From Gnetum montanum (Eukaryota; Streptophyta; Gnetopsida; Gnetales; Gnetaceae), in the NCBI GenBank assembly GCA_015680685.1, contig MNCI01037811.1:6207-70206 (forward strand): a stretch of 64,000 nucleotides of DNA. Reading direction: 5' to 3'. A program made the translations under genes and the position numbers. The notes under the pieces were generated by a model. That model had not been told where the DNA came from, did not search any database, and worked only from the letters and a program-made list of their open reading frames with translations. This document shows positions 24,300-36,586 of this stretch, one piece after another; within the stretch, counting starts at the first letter, position 1; each line of letters begins with the position of its first letter.

Positions 24300-24930
24300 G
24301 CTCTACATTAAACTCATTGAGTAGGAAATGATTCCAAATTTCTTCTATCTATTTTGAATATTTATTTGATAGGGCATGACCCTAAATAATACACCCATAA
24401 AGAATAGATGGGTGAATAATTGCATGATAGAGTTATTTTCATATATAAAATCCTAAAATAGATTCCTTCATAGATTTTCTTTTTAAATCAAATAAGGCTT
24501 TCAATCCACTTGCAAATATTTAAGTAATGCATTGATCCCATTTGTAATTATTAGAGCATTTAGCCAAAAAATTTGTAAGAGGCAATTATGTTCACATGGT
24601 CATTTCTTATAATAAAAATGTACATCTTATTACATGTGCCACAAATCATGACTTTAGTTTTTTCAACATTAACTTTCATTCTTAAATGTTGCCAAAAGTC
24701 ATTAAGAGGAGTGAGTATTTTCTACAATCCTTCTATTAAATTTGAAATTAAGATGAACCATAAAGTAAGAGACTAACAAGACTACTTCCAAATGCAATTA
24801 CAAATTGAGTTGGTACTTTATGTATCCATTCTTAAAGTTCATCAAGTAGGAGAAAGAGAACATCCTTGTTTAATACTAACAAAACTATTAAATAAAAATT
24901 TTTCTTGTCCATTTCAAAATCCAATGCATA
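24300..24930 (-). pseudogene. LINE reverse transcriptase fragment (inverted 5' part)
   Basis: The minus strand encodes the RT motif KQGCSLSPT near 24860. It is followed by LRMKVNVEKTKVMICGT (the EKTKVM block of plant non-LTR RT) near 24650-24690 and by HPSILYGCII / ALSNKYSK, the connection-like region that ends in W-x-x-IE. Several stops are present. This is a piece of a plant non-LTR retrotransposon ORF2. The C-terminal piece follows at once in the opposite orientation. Confidence 0.65.
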
Positions 24931-24939
24931 CCTCTTTAT

Positions 24940-25203
24940 ATAGTTACAAGAATGGTGTCTAAGATGGTTTAAGCATGTGTGAAGATCAAATAATGAGTTT
25001 ATAAAAAAAGGTTACTACATCACTCTTCTAGAAAAGCTACTAAAAGGAAAACCAAAAATGACATGGGAAAAACAATTGAAGATGGTTTGAAGAAATTATA
25101 GATAAAAAAGGATTTACCTCTTTATAGAGGTGAGCAATGAAAAAGGACTCATGTAACCAACACCATTTTGTTGGGACAAGGCTATGATGATGATGATGAG
25201 ATG
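24940..25203 (+). pseudogene. LINE 3' end with ATG-repeat tail
   Basis: Reading plus gives RWFKHV, then KGKPKMTWEKQLK (the G-R-P-K-x-T-W-E block close to the end of plant LINE ORF2). It ends in the typical terminal phrase CCAACACCATTTTGTTGGGA followed by a short ATGATGATG tail (25189-25203). Stops are present. The short trinucleotide tail is typical of RTE-type LINEs. Confidence 0.65.
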
Positions 25204-25544
25204 ATCTATAGTAGAATGCTCTACCTAATCTATTTGGAAAATTAGATGTATCTTATTTTCTTAAGCCCATATTCCAAGAATAGATTCTAGAATAGTGCTC
25301 AAATATTTGAAAAGAGCTATTATTATATTCCTCAATAATTCTTCTAATTGGTTGGCTATACATCTTGGGTTTTACCTATAGTCAAAATTATTTTGGGTTT
25401 TCTACTTAGTGTAAATAATATAATCTACATTTTTTCTAATTATTAATAATATTTTTGGGATCTAACACCAAACCCCTTTTTTGTATTCCCAAAAGAAGAA
25501 GAAAAAAGCTAGCTACACAATGCTTCATTATTGCCTCATTTTAA
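25204..25544. other. A/T-rich spacer, no gene seen
   Basis: It contains CCTATAGT-AAATTATTTT-GGTT at about 25374-25405, also present at 25738-25765. It may therefore hold a partial third unit of the SINE-like tandem that follows. Confidence 0.4.
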
Positions 25545-25985
25545 TACCATTTAATTTTTTAATTTTTTCTATATTTTACAAGTTTAATAAGACAACTTAC
25601 ATTTAAAGGTGGGCAATATATATGACTTTGCTTTTTTTGAATGGTCTTTGAAGTCATAATAAATTATCCTTGGTATATAGTTCATTAGTTAAGATGTTAT
25701 ATTTCCTATGTGATGTTCTGGTTCAATTCCTATATTGTACCTATAGTGAAATTATTTTAGGTTACTCATTTTTATCTCATTTAATTTTTAAATTTTGTTA
25801 ACATTTTATAGGTTTAGTAAGATAACTTAAATTCAAACATAGACAATTTCTATGACTTTTCTTTTTTAGATGGTCTCTCAAGTCATAATTAATTATCCTT
25901 GTTACATAATACAATGGTTAGGATGCTTATATTTCTTGTGGAATGTTGTGATTTGATTCTTATATTGTCCTTAGTAGTACAACAC
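25545..25985 (+). repeat. Two tandem tRNA-like (SINE-like) units
   Basis: Two diverged units of about 200-240 bp lie head to tail. Each has GTCATAAT-AATTATCCTTG followed by an A-box-like word (TTAGTTAAGATG at 25685-25696; ATGGTTAGGATG at 25914-25925). About 25-30 bases on comes a B-box-like word (GGTTCAATTCC at 25720-25730; GATTTGATTCT near 25950). The spacing fits a pol III promoter of a tRNA-derived SINE head. No intact cloverleaf is claimed. Confidence 0.4.
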
Positions 25986-26399
25986 TAATTAGGATATTCA
26001 TCTTTCCCATGTTTATGCCTTCATCTATGAGAATGGAATAAAAAATTCTTGAGTTTGTTCAATCATATTCTTGCTAGTATCACCTTATAATTTGCAACAA
26101 TAAAATTGAAAAAATCTATGGATAAGCATAAGGTTGCTATGGTGGAGATAGACGCATCCCAATGATCAACCATGGTTCACTAACCATGGCATTCTCAATA
26201 ATTTTAAAAAATTTTATAGAGGATATGCCAAGCTAAGTTTATTTAGACCCATCTTGATTTTGTGCATTATGTTCTTCCTACATCAATCATACATTTGTGT
26301 ATTCCAAGTAAAACAATCTACTTAATCTTCATACCTAGGAAGTGTTTTAGTTAAGAATAGGTAACTAATAGGCATGGGAATGCAATAGGTTGACATAGG
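25986..26399. other. No gene seen
   Basis: A/T-rich DNA up to the left end of the three-LTR composite. ATAGGCATG at 26368-26376 recurs exactly at 37431-37439, just outside the composite's other end. Confidence 0.4.
26395..26399. repeat. Putative outer target duplication ATAGG (left), element 3
   Basis: It is identical to 37431-37435. Five bases can match by chance; an alternative longer match, ATAGGCATG, lies 31 bases further out. Confidence 0.55.
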
Positions 26400-27296
26400 T
26401 GATGAATGATAGGTAGATCCTACACCCAATCATACAAATCACAAGCATTTACATGCAATCTGGTCAAATTCCATAGNATACAAATCACAAGCATTTACAT
26501 GCAATCTGGTCAAATTCCATAGACTGAGACTAGTTTAATGCTTTAGATAGTTAAGTGTTGACTCAGTAATCATTGTCTTTCTAATAACATTTGTGTGAAT
26601 CTTATGTTGTATGGTTAAGTATGATTGAGGCACATGATTAAAAGTATTATTTAGTAAAATATTAAAAATTTTATATTGCTAACTAATTTAATCTAAGTAC
26701 AAAGAAGTGAATCTAAACTAGCCTACACATAGAGCATCTGTTCCCAACTTATCATAGACGCGCTAAAAATGTATTAATGCTGCTAGGTTACTAAGTATTC
26801 AATACTAGGTGTACTAAGTATCATTGTTGGGATTACCAAATGTTAACCCATTTATGCTTGAAGTTGGTCATACTCATACAAATTTACTAAGTGTGATGAA
26901 GTAAAATTTCTAAGTGCATGAAAAGTAAAAGAATAATTAACATAAATTGTACTGAAAGAGTTTAAAACAAGAGGTAAGGTGTTGTAATGAATAGAATAGA
27001 TCTTGATTTTATTTTCACCATGCAAATTAAATGTGTCCAAGTACATCAACACTTGATAAAATTCTAGATAATCTACTTGATCCACATTGCAGACACTTAG
27101 TAGAAAAATTTTAACTTCTATGGGATAAAATTGCAAAAGTATAGCTAAGAGAATGACCAAATAGTGCCATAAATGTGGTGGGTACATGCACTTATACAGG
27201 AATTTATTGCACTTGTGTCAATGCTAATGCATTGATGAAGTAGAGGATACAACAATGCTCATGCATCTTTGTAACCTCTTGAAACACTATTTATCA
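26400..27296 (-). repeat. Outer left LTR of element 3 (most diverged)
   Basis: It starts TGATGAATGA and ends TTATCA in plus coordinates and aligns with the family LTRs (CAATCATACAAATCAC, TGTATGGTTAAGTATGATTG, GAGGCACATGATT). To its right TACCCCAAAGATTGACT corresponds to the polypurine-tract side of the other copies. It contains an assembly duplication around the N at 26477. Confidence 0.75.
26432..26522. other. Unmerged assembly overlap: 45-bp repeat around one N
   Basis: Bases 26432-26476 and 26478-26522 are identical 45-mers separated by a single N. Two contigs sharing an overlap appear to have been joined without merging, so the true LTR is probably 46 bases shorter here. Confidence 0.85.
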
Positions 27297-27614
27297 TACC
27301 CCAAAGATTGACTAAAAACTTGTCTTTGAGTTAACAAAATTGGGATTGAGTTATTTACAAAATTTAGGAAGTATAAGATTGATTGATTAGCTAATTGACT
27401 GTCTTACTACATTATAAAAGCTCTTTGAGTGGATACAAATTAACTTTGAAAAATTAGACACATTACAAAATTTTTCTTTTTGTTAATCTATACAAGAATG
27501 AACTAAGGCATACACCTCAAGTGATGCTAACCACTAGCATGAGGGTGTAGACTAGTTGGTGATGAGACCTTCACTAGGATGCACAAACAACAAAGTCCCC
27601 AACAATGGTGCCAA
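27297..27614 (-). other. Residual internal segment between the left and middle LTRs
   Basis: The left end aligns with the polypurine-tract side at 28422 (TACCCC, then ACTAAAAACTTGTCTTTGAG). The right end has TGCACAAACAACAAAGTCCC and a primer site, as at 36570-36604. All coding sequence between is missing. Confidence 0.75.
27596..27613 (-). other. Primer-binding site beside the middle LTR
   Basis: On the minus strand it reads TGGCACCATTGTTGGGGA, the tRNA-Asp-type site. It shows the middle LTR acts as a 5' LTR for the deleted left unit as well as a 3' LTR for the right unit. Confidence 0.75.
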
Positions 27615-28421
27615 TGAGCGGTGAGGTATCCCTATGCTCAACCATACGAATATGAGCATCCATGCACGATCCAGTCGAATTCCAAGGACTAAGTGCTTAT
27701 GTGTCTTTGTGGAACAAGAATGGGTTGATCAATCGTTGTCTTTCCAAGCTTACTTGTATGTCACGATTATATCATTAAGTAAACTTGAGGCATATGATTT
27801 TTATACTTTTTTGTGTTTTTATGTTGTGCTACTAATAAAGGAGAAGAGAGATAACTACGTAACTAATTTAATTTGACTACTTATTAACTAGGCTCTAATT
27901 GATCCTAACGCCAGTATTCGTTCTCACTTGTTGTACACATCCTAAACCAGTGCAACACTACTGGGATTACTAAACACTAATCGTTATTGGGTTACCAAGT
28001 GTTACACGCATGCTTGAAGTGATCGTACTATGTGTGCTTACTTAGGAGAGTTGTATGGTAAGAGAGAATCATTAATTAACTAAGGAAAGCATTAAGTAAT
28101 AGTAATTAGCATTAATTAATCTATTCTGAATGCTGCAAGGTTTATCACAAAGTTTGTCTTTATTGCATACACAAGGTGTGCTTAGGTACACAATGCTAAA
28201 ATAAAGATCCGTTCACTTTATGACTCCTATTGTAGGCACATAGAAATAATTCTAACTCTAAAAGGAAGAAAAGGAAAAAGTTTGGGTAAGGGACTAAGAC
28301 TAACTATGCAAACCAAGGGTGCCTGCCTCTTATTTATAGGCAATGAGGTAGGCCATGATATCACATATGTGATATTGCATGAAAGGCCACGATATTGCAA
28401 ACATGATATCGTGGCTCATCA
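27615..28421 (-). repeat. Middle LTR of element 3
   Basis: It starts TGAGCGGTGAGG (a 3-base deletion against TGATGAGTGG) and ends GCTCATCA. It closely matches 36606-37430 along its length. Palindromic GATATC/GATATTGC words lie at 28355-28415. Confidence 0.85.
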
Positions 28422-30300
28422 TACCCCCATGACTGAATGAAAACTCGTCCTTGAGTTCCTTATAAAATATTGCGAAGGTATGGGATTATTGATTGAATGA
28501 GAATTGACAGTGATAGGGAATAACAAACTCAAAGTGCCTGGTAAACGGATCGACAAACATATTACAACATTGGTGTTCACAACCTTTGTGATGAACATTA
28601 TACATGGATGACATCCAAACCTTCACTTGATAGCTTGAAGAGAAAGAGGAAGAAAAGAAAATGAGGCGTGTTGCTGCCAATGCTGAGATTGCACCCTCCA
28701 TTATTTATCCATAGCCACGCAACCAGACTTGTTTCTGATGTAAACATTCCAACTCTAGTCCATCCCAAGTGTTTCCTCCTATTTTGGTCCATAGTTCATG
28801 TAATCACCATCTACACACACAACACAGTCACGAATGAGCAAGGATAAGTAAGCCATAATACAATTGATACCTTGCCTCGATATAAAGCACATTTGCTGGG
28901 TTGTGGTTATGGTAGAAGCTGTTTTAGAGGTTTATTACTGATAACTACCCAAGGTGTAGGGGTTAGGCAAGTAGTAGAATGGAGAAATTGAAAAATTTGT
29001 GCCAAGGCCCCCACGACGAAGAGTGAGCCTTTGGTAGCAATAAGATGGAAAAACATAAGGAACAAGAAAGATGGAAAAAATAACAACAAAAATGCCAATA
29101 AAGTGGATGTCAAAGATGGGGATGAAATGAGAAATCGTTGATTGCAGAGAATGTTTAAGGAAAAAAACTTAACAATTGCACCAAAAAGGAATGCTAGTGG
29201 GTCCTCCCTAAAGTAGGCTCATGCCCTTTATGACCTAAAAAACCCACAAACTAAAGAGTCTGTAGGCTCTAGGAATGTCATTTGGAAGCAAGAGTTAAAA
29301 AACTTACCCATAAGAATTTACCAAGGAAAAACAATGCATCAACCAAGATATGAATTAATCATAAAATCGACAATGAGGTGGAAAATGGAAAGAAAGATGA
29401 AGAGTAGAAATGGAATGGAATCCCAAGAGCAAATTTGTGTAAAGTCCCTTGTGTATGTCATGGTTAATATGACTGAGTAGAACTCATTCCAAATCCAGAC
29501 TCAAACCAACCACACTTAGTGACCTCGCATTAATACACTTGGCCAATCCATCCTCTTGAAGCAACAAGAATGCCTCCACAAAGAGTCACCACCATCCCAA
29601 GGAGAGTGAGATGGAGAAGTAGGAAGCAATAAAGGGCCTTAGAGGGAACCTTCAAGCATGGGTAACATGTTTTTCTAGTGCCATAACCAGTGCTTGTAGC
29701 CCATATTGCTTTATTATGTCTAAGGGGTGTGCTTTGAATTTCCACTTTTTTTTTTTTTTTTTTTGCATGAGAACCACACCATGCAAAGACTTATTTTTAT
29801 TCACTTAGCTTCCTAATATTTGATCAATGATAGAATGGTGGAAAACCCAAGAAAAAGCATCAAAGGACCCAAGAGAATGGCCAGCACAAATGCATCGAAT
29901 CCCTTTGAAGTCACATCCTTTTCAACCATTAAGTCCTTCCTTTAGTATGAAAAATACCAAGCCACTAATTTATTAAGAAGTTGACTAGAAAAAAGGGACT
30001 GTACAGTTCCAAGCCAAGGGAAACCACAGAGTTGAATGGATGAATGGAAGATGTGGACTCATTTCATGTTTTATCAAAAAAACCATATCATAATATCAGC
30101 ATCATAATTTAGAGGTAAAAATCAAACATTAGAAATCAATAGTATATAATTCAATCCACCGTCAAGAGCACTTATTATATGATGAATGAAAGTAAATCAA
30201 GTAAACAAAGAAATAGTAAAAATGTAAATGATGGTGTAAAACAAAAATAAAAATAAAAAAGATTGAAGAAATGTGTAAAACAAAAATACAAAAAAGGTTG
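28422..30300 (-). other. 3' untranslated region of element 3
   Basis: It begins with TACCCCCATGACTGAATG, the complement of the polypurine tract and flank, and is homologous to 15632-17400 of element 2. Short frames inside (28486-28792, 28907-29113, 29530-29745) show no known domain. A run of T lies at 29747-29764. Confidence 0.65.
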
Positions 30301-30305
30301 AGGGC

Positions 30306-31500
30306 TTAGAATGGTTGGCATAGGTGGCCATCTCCCCCACGACTGAGTTGGAAGGAGGAGATTTGAAATAGCAAGCAAGGTTGTTGACAAACAGAGGTAG
30401 TATGAGTACTGGCTATTCTAAGCTCACGGAAATGTTTGGTTTGTTGGACGTTGACCAATAGTTTCTTATCTGGGCTCTCAGGTTTGTATATTATCATGGC
30501 CCCTGAAGGAAAAGTTGCATGAATGACATAAGGTCCTTCCCATAGCATTTGAAATTTGGTACATTGTGGCACATGTGTGGGATTCCAGTAGAGAACCTTA
30601 TCTCTCAGTTGATATTTAACTTTCCTAATTCTTAGGTCATGATGTTGTTTATTGAAGGCCTTGTGCAATTCCTTAGATGATAGGGCAGCTAATTGGTTTT
30701 CATCTAGCAGGTTAAGGGTCATCAATCGTTGTTTTTGTGCTAGATCAAGGTCAAGGTTGAAGTCACATGTCATGGATAGTGTATGGAGCTCAGTTTGAAT
30801 GGGAAGCATTGGTAATTTACCATACACTAACTCATAGGGAGAGTAGCCTATAGGAAGTTTCCATGTGGAGTGGTATGCCCAAAGAGAATCATTCAGTTTA
30901 GTGCTCCAGTCTCACCTAAACTTGCTAATGGTTCTTGTTAATATCTTCGTAATCTCCCTGTTAGTGACTTCGGCTTGACCGTTTGCTTGGCGGTGATATG
31001 GTGTAGTCAGTTTGTGCTCAACCCCTAAGTGTTGCATTAATTTTTGAAAAGTCGCACTTGTGGCATAACAAACTTGTTTATGATTTTTTGTTGAACAAAT
31101 TATGCAGCTATAGATGATGTACAATCCTTAACAGTAGCTACTTCTACCCATTTTGTAAGGTAATCAATGGCAACAATAATATAAGCTTTTCCATTGGACA
31201 TTGGTGTAATTAGCCCCATAAAATCAATTCCCCAAATGTTGAAGGGTTCTAAAGGTTGAATCCATTATTGTGGACCCTCCATTCTAGTAGTCATCCCCCC
31301 ATCACGTTGACAGCACTCACAAGATTAGACGAAATGATGGACGTCCTGGAACAATGTAGGCCAACAATATCCTGCAAGCAAGATCTTAATGGATGTTTGT
31401 CTCCTAGCGTAATGACCCCCACAAGGACCCTCATGAGCATCTTGGAGAACTTGCAGTTGATCTACATCAGGAACACACCATCAGACCAAGCCATTAGAAC
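30306..31500 (-). pseudogene. Integrase remnant, element 3
   Basis: On the minus strand the zinc domain (GPCGGHYARRQTSIKIL, then GYCWPTLF and SCECCQR) lies around 31300-31440. The core begins [11 protein letters not shown] near 31225 and continues with [10 protein letters not shown] deletion removes the segment with the second catalytic Asp. Then come MQHLGVEHKLTTPYHRQANG and QAEVTNREI with the catalytic Glu. The C-domain reads 30827-30306 (LRDKVLYWNPTH, LWEGPYVI). The loss of the second Asp and several stops make it inactive. It follows RNase H, the normal Ty3/gypsy order. Confidence 0.85.
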
Positions 31501-31543
31501 ATACTTTGTAAAGTTGATCATTGATTTCCATAAAATACTTGGC

Positions 31544-33390
31544 TTAGTGAAGAAACTGTTGTTTCTTTTTAGCATCAAACCCTTGTGGTGTTTGTTGCGT
31601 AAGGAGATAGGTGAGAATGCTACTATACCAGTTTGTCTCCATGGTTAATTGGTTATTCACTACACCTACAAAGAGGAGTTCATCTAGAAAATAATCAGAA
31701 ATTGGATACTCATCCTCTTTTTTGTCCCATTGCAACCAAGGTAAATGATCAAAAACTACATTCTTGATGCCTTTATGATAGATCATCGTAAGATCGAACT
31801 CTTGTAAGATTACAAGACATTGTATGATGCGAGGGCATACCATTGGTTTATTCATTAGGAACCTTATTGCACTATGATCTATTTGTACGAATACCTTATA
31901 GCCCAAGACATAGTGCCTAAATTTTTCTAGTGTAAACACTACAACCATTAATTCTTTCTCTATTGTAGTGTAGTTAAGTTGTGCACCAGCAATACTTCTA
32001 CTTGCACAGTGGATGTAATAAGGACATTTTTGATCATCTAACTATGTAAGTACAACTCCTAAAGCATAGTTGGACACGTCAATCATTATGTGGAATGGCC
32101 TAGACCAGTTAGGAGCTTGTAGGATAGGTGTTTCTACCAGCTTTTGTTTTAAAGTTTGGAAAGCTAGTTTGCATTCCTTTGTCAATTCAAAAGGTATGTC
32201 TTTTTTCATTAGTTCAACCAATGGTTTTGCAACCTTTGAAAAGTTCTCAACAAACCTTTTGTAGTAGCCATTGTGTCCAAGGAATGACTGGATATCTTTT
32301 ACAGTTTCTGGTTGATGGGTAATTCCTTGGATAACTTTGATATTTTTGGGGTCTACCTCTATCCATATTCATGAAATTTTATGCCCTAGTATGATGCCTT
32401 CTTGGACCATCAAATGGATTTTCTACCAATTGAACCTTAAATTGGTTTCTACACATCATTTTAATACTTACTCTAATTAGTCCAAGGCTTGATCAAAGTT
32501 TGCTCCATAGGTGGAGAAGTCATCCATGAAGACCTCCACACTGTTTCCTATTTGCTACTAGAATATTCTTAGAACTAATTTTTGAAACATTGCAAGGGCA
32601 TTGCACAAGCCAAACAACATCTGTTTGTATGCAAATGTTCCCCAAGGACTAGTGAACGTAGTCTTGGCTTGGTCTTCTGGGACTATTTGTATTTGGTTGT
32701 ACCCACTGTACCCATCCAAAAAACTATAGTAGCGATGCCCTGTGATGGTGTCTAAGACTTGGTCAATGAATGGAAATGGAAAGTGGTCCTTGAATGTTGC
32801 CATGTTTAGTAGCCTGAAATCTATGCACACCCTCCATTTGCCTCCCTTTTTGGGCATTATAACTAAGGGGCTAACCCATTTGCTATCAGCAATGGGGTAG
32901 ATGAACTACTTGCTTTTAGAAGTTGTTCAATTTCTTCCTCAACTACTTACTTTAGCTTTGGGTTCAATCGCCTCTGCAATTGTCTTCGAGGCTTCATGGA
33001 GGGGTTGGTGTAAATTCTCTGTTGGCATATCTTAGGATCTATTCCAGTTAATTTGGGGTATGACCAAGCGAAGGCTTTCGACCATTTATTTTCCATTTTT
33101 AAGAAATGTGTATTCCATATTGGTGGGCAATGGTTTTGGCTCAAGGGGCTCTTACTTAAACTTATAAGGGATTTCCAACTTCCCCCAGTAGATATTTTCA
33201 AGGTCAAGACTTGGAAGTTGGTGATGGACTTGCTCTAATGTGTTTATGCTATTGATGTAAGTGCAAGTCAAACCCTTAGTTGGTTCCATGCATATAGTTG
33301 AACTGCTCTCTTGATCAGCTATTAGCCACTGGGTGCCTTCCTGTCTTGTGGCTACTACGTACAGGCATCTTTGTATATCAGCCACTTGTG
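31544..33390 (-). pseudogene. Reverse transcriptase and RNase H, element 3
   Basis: The minus strand gives RT fingers/palm in an open block 32857-32558: KKGGKWRVCIDFRLLN, DHFPFPFIDQVLD, FLDGYSGYNQIQIVPEDQ, and FGLCNALAMFQK. The active site VFMDDFSTYG follows near 32525, so both catalytic aspartates are kept. The connection (SFLGHNGYYKRFVENFSK) and RNase H (31948-31544: MVVVFTLEKFRHYVLGYKVF, IDHSAIRFLMNK) follow. A few stops interrupt it. It is the best-preserved Athila-like RT in the window. Confidence 0.88.
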
Positions 33391-33394
33391 CACA

Positions 33395-34080
33395 CTAATT
33401 GCATGTAGGCAATGTTAAACATTGTACAAACCATGAATTTTGCACACAATTACACCCTGTGTCACTGTATGCGATGCATGGAACTTTCTTCTTCTCAATC
33501 TTTCCAAATGTATTTTCCTTTGATATTTCTAGGGAAAGATCATGGATTCCTAGGCGCACATCAATTGTGCTTAGCCATGCTCTTCCCATTATGATTTGGA
33601 AGTCCCCCTTATTGTTATTCACTTGAATCACTAGGAAGTCAGTTGAATACGACCACCCACAAATAGTGGTGACAATGTCCTCCACTAGTCCCAATGGGAT
33701 AGTGATGGACTAGTCGACCAACTCTAAATGAATGTTACTCTTTTTTAGCAGAGGCAGGTTCCAAGCCTTGTACAATTCTTGAGAAATCAAGTTGACACTC
33801 GAACTTGAATCCAAAAGAGCTTTGCATGGCTCATTTCCAATGATTTGTAGATATATTAGAGGACTCCCAAGATTAGAGAATTTCCTAGGAAGATGGCTAG
33901 ATTTTATCCAATCCGTGATGACATGAGTTAACATGACCATATGCATTGAGTGTGATTTTTGGGTTGAAGGGAGCTCCGAAGCTTCAAGTGATAGTGAGGT
34001 GGTTGAAGAATCAACTGCTTGTGGTTGCAAGGGCTTAGTTGGACTATTGGTTCTAAAGAAAGGTCTTTTCTTCATGCGAT
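33395..34080 (-). pseudogene. Aspartic protease, element 3
   Basis: The minus strand reads ALLDSSSSVNLISQELY (active site), AWNLPLLKKSNIHLELVD, one stop, then MGLVEDIVTTICGWSYSTDF and FQIIMGRAWLSTIDVRLG. The D-S/T-G triad has become D-S-S. Gag lies upstream and RT downstream. Inactive. Confidence 0.82.
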
Positions 34081-34199
34081 TGTCAGAACCAATAGTAGGT
34101 TAAGTGTTAATTGCCCTTGTGACATTACGTTGCTATGGCTGGGTAGGTAGTTCACCTTGCATAGCTGGAGTAGGTGGTAATGGAGTTAAGGATGGAAGA

Positions 34200-36467
34200 G
34201 GTATAGCCAGATGAGAAGGATGGTATGTTTGTGGAACATTGCCCCTAGGAGAATGAGTCCTATAATATTCACGAGCTTAGTAGTGAGGTTGAGGAGTAAC
34301 GTGACTAGTAGAGTCACGTGGAGAGATTGATTGCTGCACATAATATCCATACAGGTCAGGTTGCTGGTAAGGATACTATTGCCTTGGTGGTGGTATTCCC
34401 CATGATTATGGATACTACCATTGTTGATACTGCTCGATCGATTTTGGTCGAGTTCCGCTTGGAATATACGTTAAGGGTCGGTGGAACTGTCTTGAGTTAC
34501 CTTGAGGATAAGGTAACCTTCGAGGTGTTTGCCTTTTGTTTAATCATGGGTTGAGTGCATACAACCCAGACTCTTGCAAATGTGAGATTATAGGGCAACA
34601 TCCCATAGGATGGTCATATTGGCATATCTTGCATCCACTATCATTATCCGTATTTGAATTGAATACCTCCTCGATGATGGCAACTTTGCCCTTACCCTTG
34701 TTGCGTGCATGTTTAGTTTCTCTATTTTTCTTTTTTTGCAATCACTACCTTGGTCTCTAGAATCCTCTACTATTTTAAGAATGGTTTGAAATCTATCATC
34801 TAGGGAATCCCACATTGATCTACTTTTTTTGATACTTCCGATGCTAATTTTTGGATAGGCAAGGTTTTCCTATTCACCATCTCTTCGAGTGGTGACTCTT
34901 ATTCATCCTCACAGAATCTTACTCCCCTTTTTTAGAGGGAAGAATCTCTATTATATTCCTCCACACACTCTCTTTTCCTTAGCTCACCTTCTTCTTTAGC
35001 AACTTTCTCCAATAATATTTGAACTTGATGGGTCCTAAGCTCAGATAGCCTTCCTTGGGCATACGTCCCAAGGGTTCTTTACGTTTCATGCCTAAGCCCA
35101 TCTATGAGATGGTGTAGTTGATCCCCCGACGAATAACCATGGATGGGATAATGATGTAACAGTGCATAATATTAGCCCATGGTAGTATCCAAGGGTTCAT
35201 GTCCTCCTTGTTTCTAGCCTTGGATTTGCTTTTGCATGTTGAACACTCGAGAGTACATTTGGTACGTATCATTGAAAAATTCTAACATGGTACTCCATCT
35301 ACGAATGGATTCTAGTTCTAAAGACCAGTACCAGCTCTTCACTTCTTTGACTAGTGTCTGTGGGAACAACTTAAGTTTTTGCTATTTGCTTTCTATGTTT
35401 TGTAAGGCACATGCATCATGAAATGTTTGTAGATGATTTTGAGGATCAACGTTGTACCCCCCTTCAAATTGTGGGATGTTATTCATGTCTAATCTCTTGA
35501 TCCTACTATCTTTTTGGTGCCTTTTTGGGATTCTAACAGCCTTAGTTATGTCTAGAATACTTCAAGTAGTGAGTAGGTGTTCATCATGATCATCTCGTCT
35601 ATGGTGTCTATGATGCCTATGTTGTTCCCTACTCTCCCTTATTTCATAGTGTGTTTCTCTAGAGTGCCTTCATCCCCTTTCTTAACTATTTTTTCTATGA
35701 ATCCTATTTCTCCTACCCTTATCCTCATGGTCTTTTTCCTTGTGACTGCATCCAAATCCTGAAGGAGAGGGTGAAGGAGATGATGAAGGTGAAGAAGAAG
35801 GAGGGTCATCATCATGTTGGTGCATGTTTCATTCTCTTTGGTGGTCGCAACCCCAATTGCGATTGCGAATGGAATGTCCATCTTTGTCATGTGTTCATGT
35901 TCCTTTTTCAAACCCTTTGTGTCTGTTGGTACCAAAATCCAAGTTATGGATAGTTGAGTAAAGATTTTGATACACAACCCCTTGATCGAAGTCAATGGGA
36001 TGAACATCATTATGTGGGCAACTACCTGAGGTAGGTTCACCACCCTCATTTTCACTTAGGACATGTGGGACATTCTGCAACAACTTTATCTTCATGGATT
36101 CATGACGTCTCTTTTGTTGTAAGTCCCTTTGATGTTGTGCCTCCATGGGTCAATACTCTCTTGAGTCATGATCATGCACAATGTACTCTACCTGTAAGTG
36201 CTACATGACAATTTGTGTGAGATCATGAAGAAGCATGCCTAGGACTAAATAATCGATAGGTAACACTATGTTACCTTCTAAATCTCACCAATGCAATTGT
36301 TCATCCTGGTGGAGGATAAAGATAAAGTTTGGTATATACTCGTTGGGATGAACATATACCATGTGAAATTGTTGAGGGACTGGCAGATTATCATGTGTAC
36401 TACACCTTTGATTGTTCCCTATATCAGACCTAGGCAGTGAAATACTTTTGTAAGAAGAAGGAGACAT
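34200..36467 (-). pseudogene. gag, element 3
   Basis: The start is the ATG at 36465-36467 (MSPSSYKSISLPRSD). Broken blocks follow, including 36146-35895. The zinc knuckle CKICQYDHPMGC (CX2CX3HX3C) lies near 34600-34640, then a Pro/Gln-type tail is implied by homology to element 2. Many stops are present. It is collinear with the gag of elements 1 and 2. Confidence 0.78.
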
Positions 36468-36586
36468 GATTTTCTATTTAGTGTGCAATGTATTACTATT
36501 TATTATTTTTCTTTAACCAACCCCAAGGGTTCGCTCCAATGATGTGAAAGATTTCCTATGTTCTGGTTAGTGCACAAACAACAAAG

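Noticed and set aside
25660-25740. A functional tRNA gene
   Set aside because: A and B boxes are present but acceptor and anticodon stems do not pair well by eye; it is better called SINE-like.
32070-32322. Plus-strand frames over RT/RNase H of element 3
   Set aside because: They are antisense shadows of pol.
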